Assembly: GCA_964464035.1 (NCBI GenBank)
Contig: CAYXEN010000092.1
Location: forward strand, 1-7,477
DNA: 7,477 bases
DNA from: CAYXEN01 sp964464035
Lineage (GTDB): Bacteria; Krumholzibacteriota; Krumholzibacteriia; WVZY01
Direction: 5' to 3'
Under the pieces are notes generated by a model. It saw only the letters and a list, made by a program, of their open reading frames with translations. It made no database searches and was not told where the DNA came from. The position numbers and the translations under genes are program-made. Positions 6,805 through 7,477 of this stretch are shown in pieces (within the stretch, counting starts at the first letter, position 1; each line of letters starts with the position of its first letter).

Positions 6805-6818
6805 AGTGATATATCACT
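6805..6818. promoter_or_regulatory. 14-base perfect palindrome in the leader, candidate operator 2
   Basis: AGTGATATATCACT is perfectly palindromic and contains the same TGATATATCA core as the site over the -10 box. It lies about 10 bases after the predicted transcription start and ends two bases before the Shine-Dalgarno AAGGAG (6821-6826). As DNA it fits a second repressor site. As RNA it could form a 5-base-pair stem with a UAUA loop beside the ribosome binding site. Confidence 0.6.
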
Positions 6819-6833
6819 GCAAGGAGATCCACC

Positions 6834-7228
6834 ATGTTGCAGTTGTCGAAGGCGACCGATTACGCGCTGCTCTTCCTCACCAACCTCGCGAAGAGGCCCG
6901 GCCACCGCTGGAACGTGAGGGAGGCGGCTCTGTCCCTGAACATTTCCCGCCGATTCCTGGCGAACATCGTTCACCAGCTGGCCCGCAGCGACATCATCGT
7001 GACCAGCAAGGGGGCGAAGGGAGGCATCGAGTTGAGGAGGGCGCCCGAAGGGATAACGGTTCGGGACGTGGTGGAAGTCTTCGAAGGGTCGCTCGCACTC
7101 GTCGAGTGCCAGGGAAAGCCCTGCGACCGTTCGGAAGGTTGTTGCGTTCACCCTTACTGGCAGGAATTGAAGGACAAGATGCTGGAGAGCTTCTCCAACA
7201 CTACCATAAACGACCTGGGAGGCAATTG

Positions 7229-7229
<1 letters not shown>
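6834..7229 (+). CDS. Rrf2-family transcriptional regulator with Fe-S-type cysteine cluster
   Basis: A 131-residue winged-helix repressor of the Rrf2 family (IscR, NsrR and RirA are relatives). The N-terminus LSKATDYALLFLTNLAK is typical. The helix-turn-helix spans roughly residues 26-53 (VREAALSLNISRRFLANIVHQL approximately), followed by the wing with SKGAKGG (58-64) and the ITVRDVVEVFEG segment (74-85). The sensor region has Cys92, Cys97, Cys103 and Cys104 plus His106, consistent with binding an Fe-S cluster, then a dimerisation-type helix. It is shorter than E. coli IscR. ATG 6834 follows AAGGAG (6821-6826) at a 7-base gap. The stop codon overlaps the sufC start (TGATG), so the two are co-transcribed and probably translationally coupled. 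By context it likely controls Fe-S cluster assembly genes and itself; which orthologue it is cannot be settled by reading. Confidence 0.93.

Positions 7230-7477
<248 letters not shown>

Overview
The window is a gene-dense bacterial segment, GC-rich by eye, with every recognisable gene on the + strand. Coding sequence is nearly continuous and the longest gap is about 136 bases. It reads as a chromosomal housekeeping region. I see no insertion sequence, integrase, CRISPR array, tRNA, rRNA or phage gene. The host cannot be placed firmly. Arginine AGG/AGA and isoleucine ATA codons are frequent despite the high GC. An exported M49 enzyme with a five-residue zinc motif, a three-gene transhydrogenase and an Rrf2-sufC pair would fit a poorly sampled, probably Gram-negative lineage; that is inference.

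Layout: (1) bases 1-938, the C-terminal two thirds of a phosphomannomutase/phosphoglucomutase. (2) 1015-2838, a secreted M49 (dipeptidyl-peptidase III-like) zinc hydrolase. (3) 2893-3666, a class I SAM-dependent methyltransferase of unknown substrate, followed by a weak terminator-like structure. (4) 3760-6697, pntAA-pntAB-pntB, a complete proton-translocating NAD(P) transhydrogenase in split-alpha form, behind an AT-rich promoter region. (5) 6698-6833, a regulatory gap with a strong sigma70-type promoter and three dyads. (6) 6834-7229, an Rrf2-family regulator with a cysteine cluster. (7) 7229 to the edge, the N-terminus of SufC, overlapping the regulator by one base.

How the genes fit together: the three Pnt proteins form one membrane enzyme coupling proton re-entry to NADPH formation. 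The Rrf2 protein probably senses Fe-S status or a related redox signal and controls its own transcript, which runs into the suf Fe-S assembly operon. The phosphohexomutase and methyltransferase are both compatible with surface glycan synthesis, but the peptidase between them shows no clear link. No wholly new system is evident. The best leads are the dyad-dense rrf2-suf promoter and the five-residue zinc motif of the exported M49 protein.
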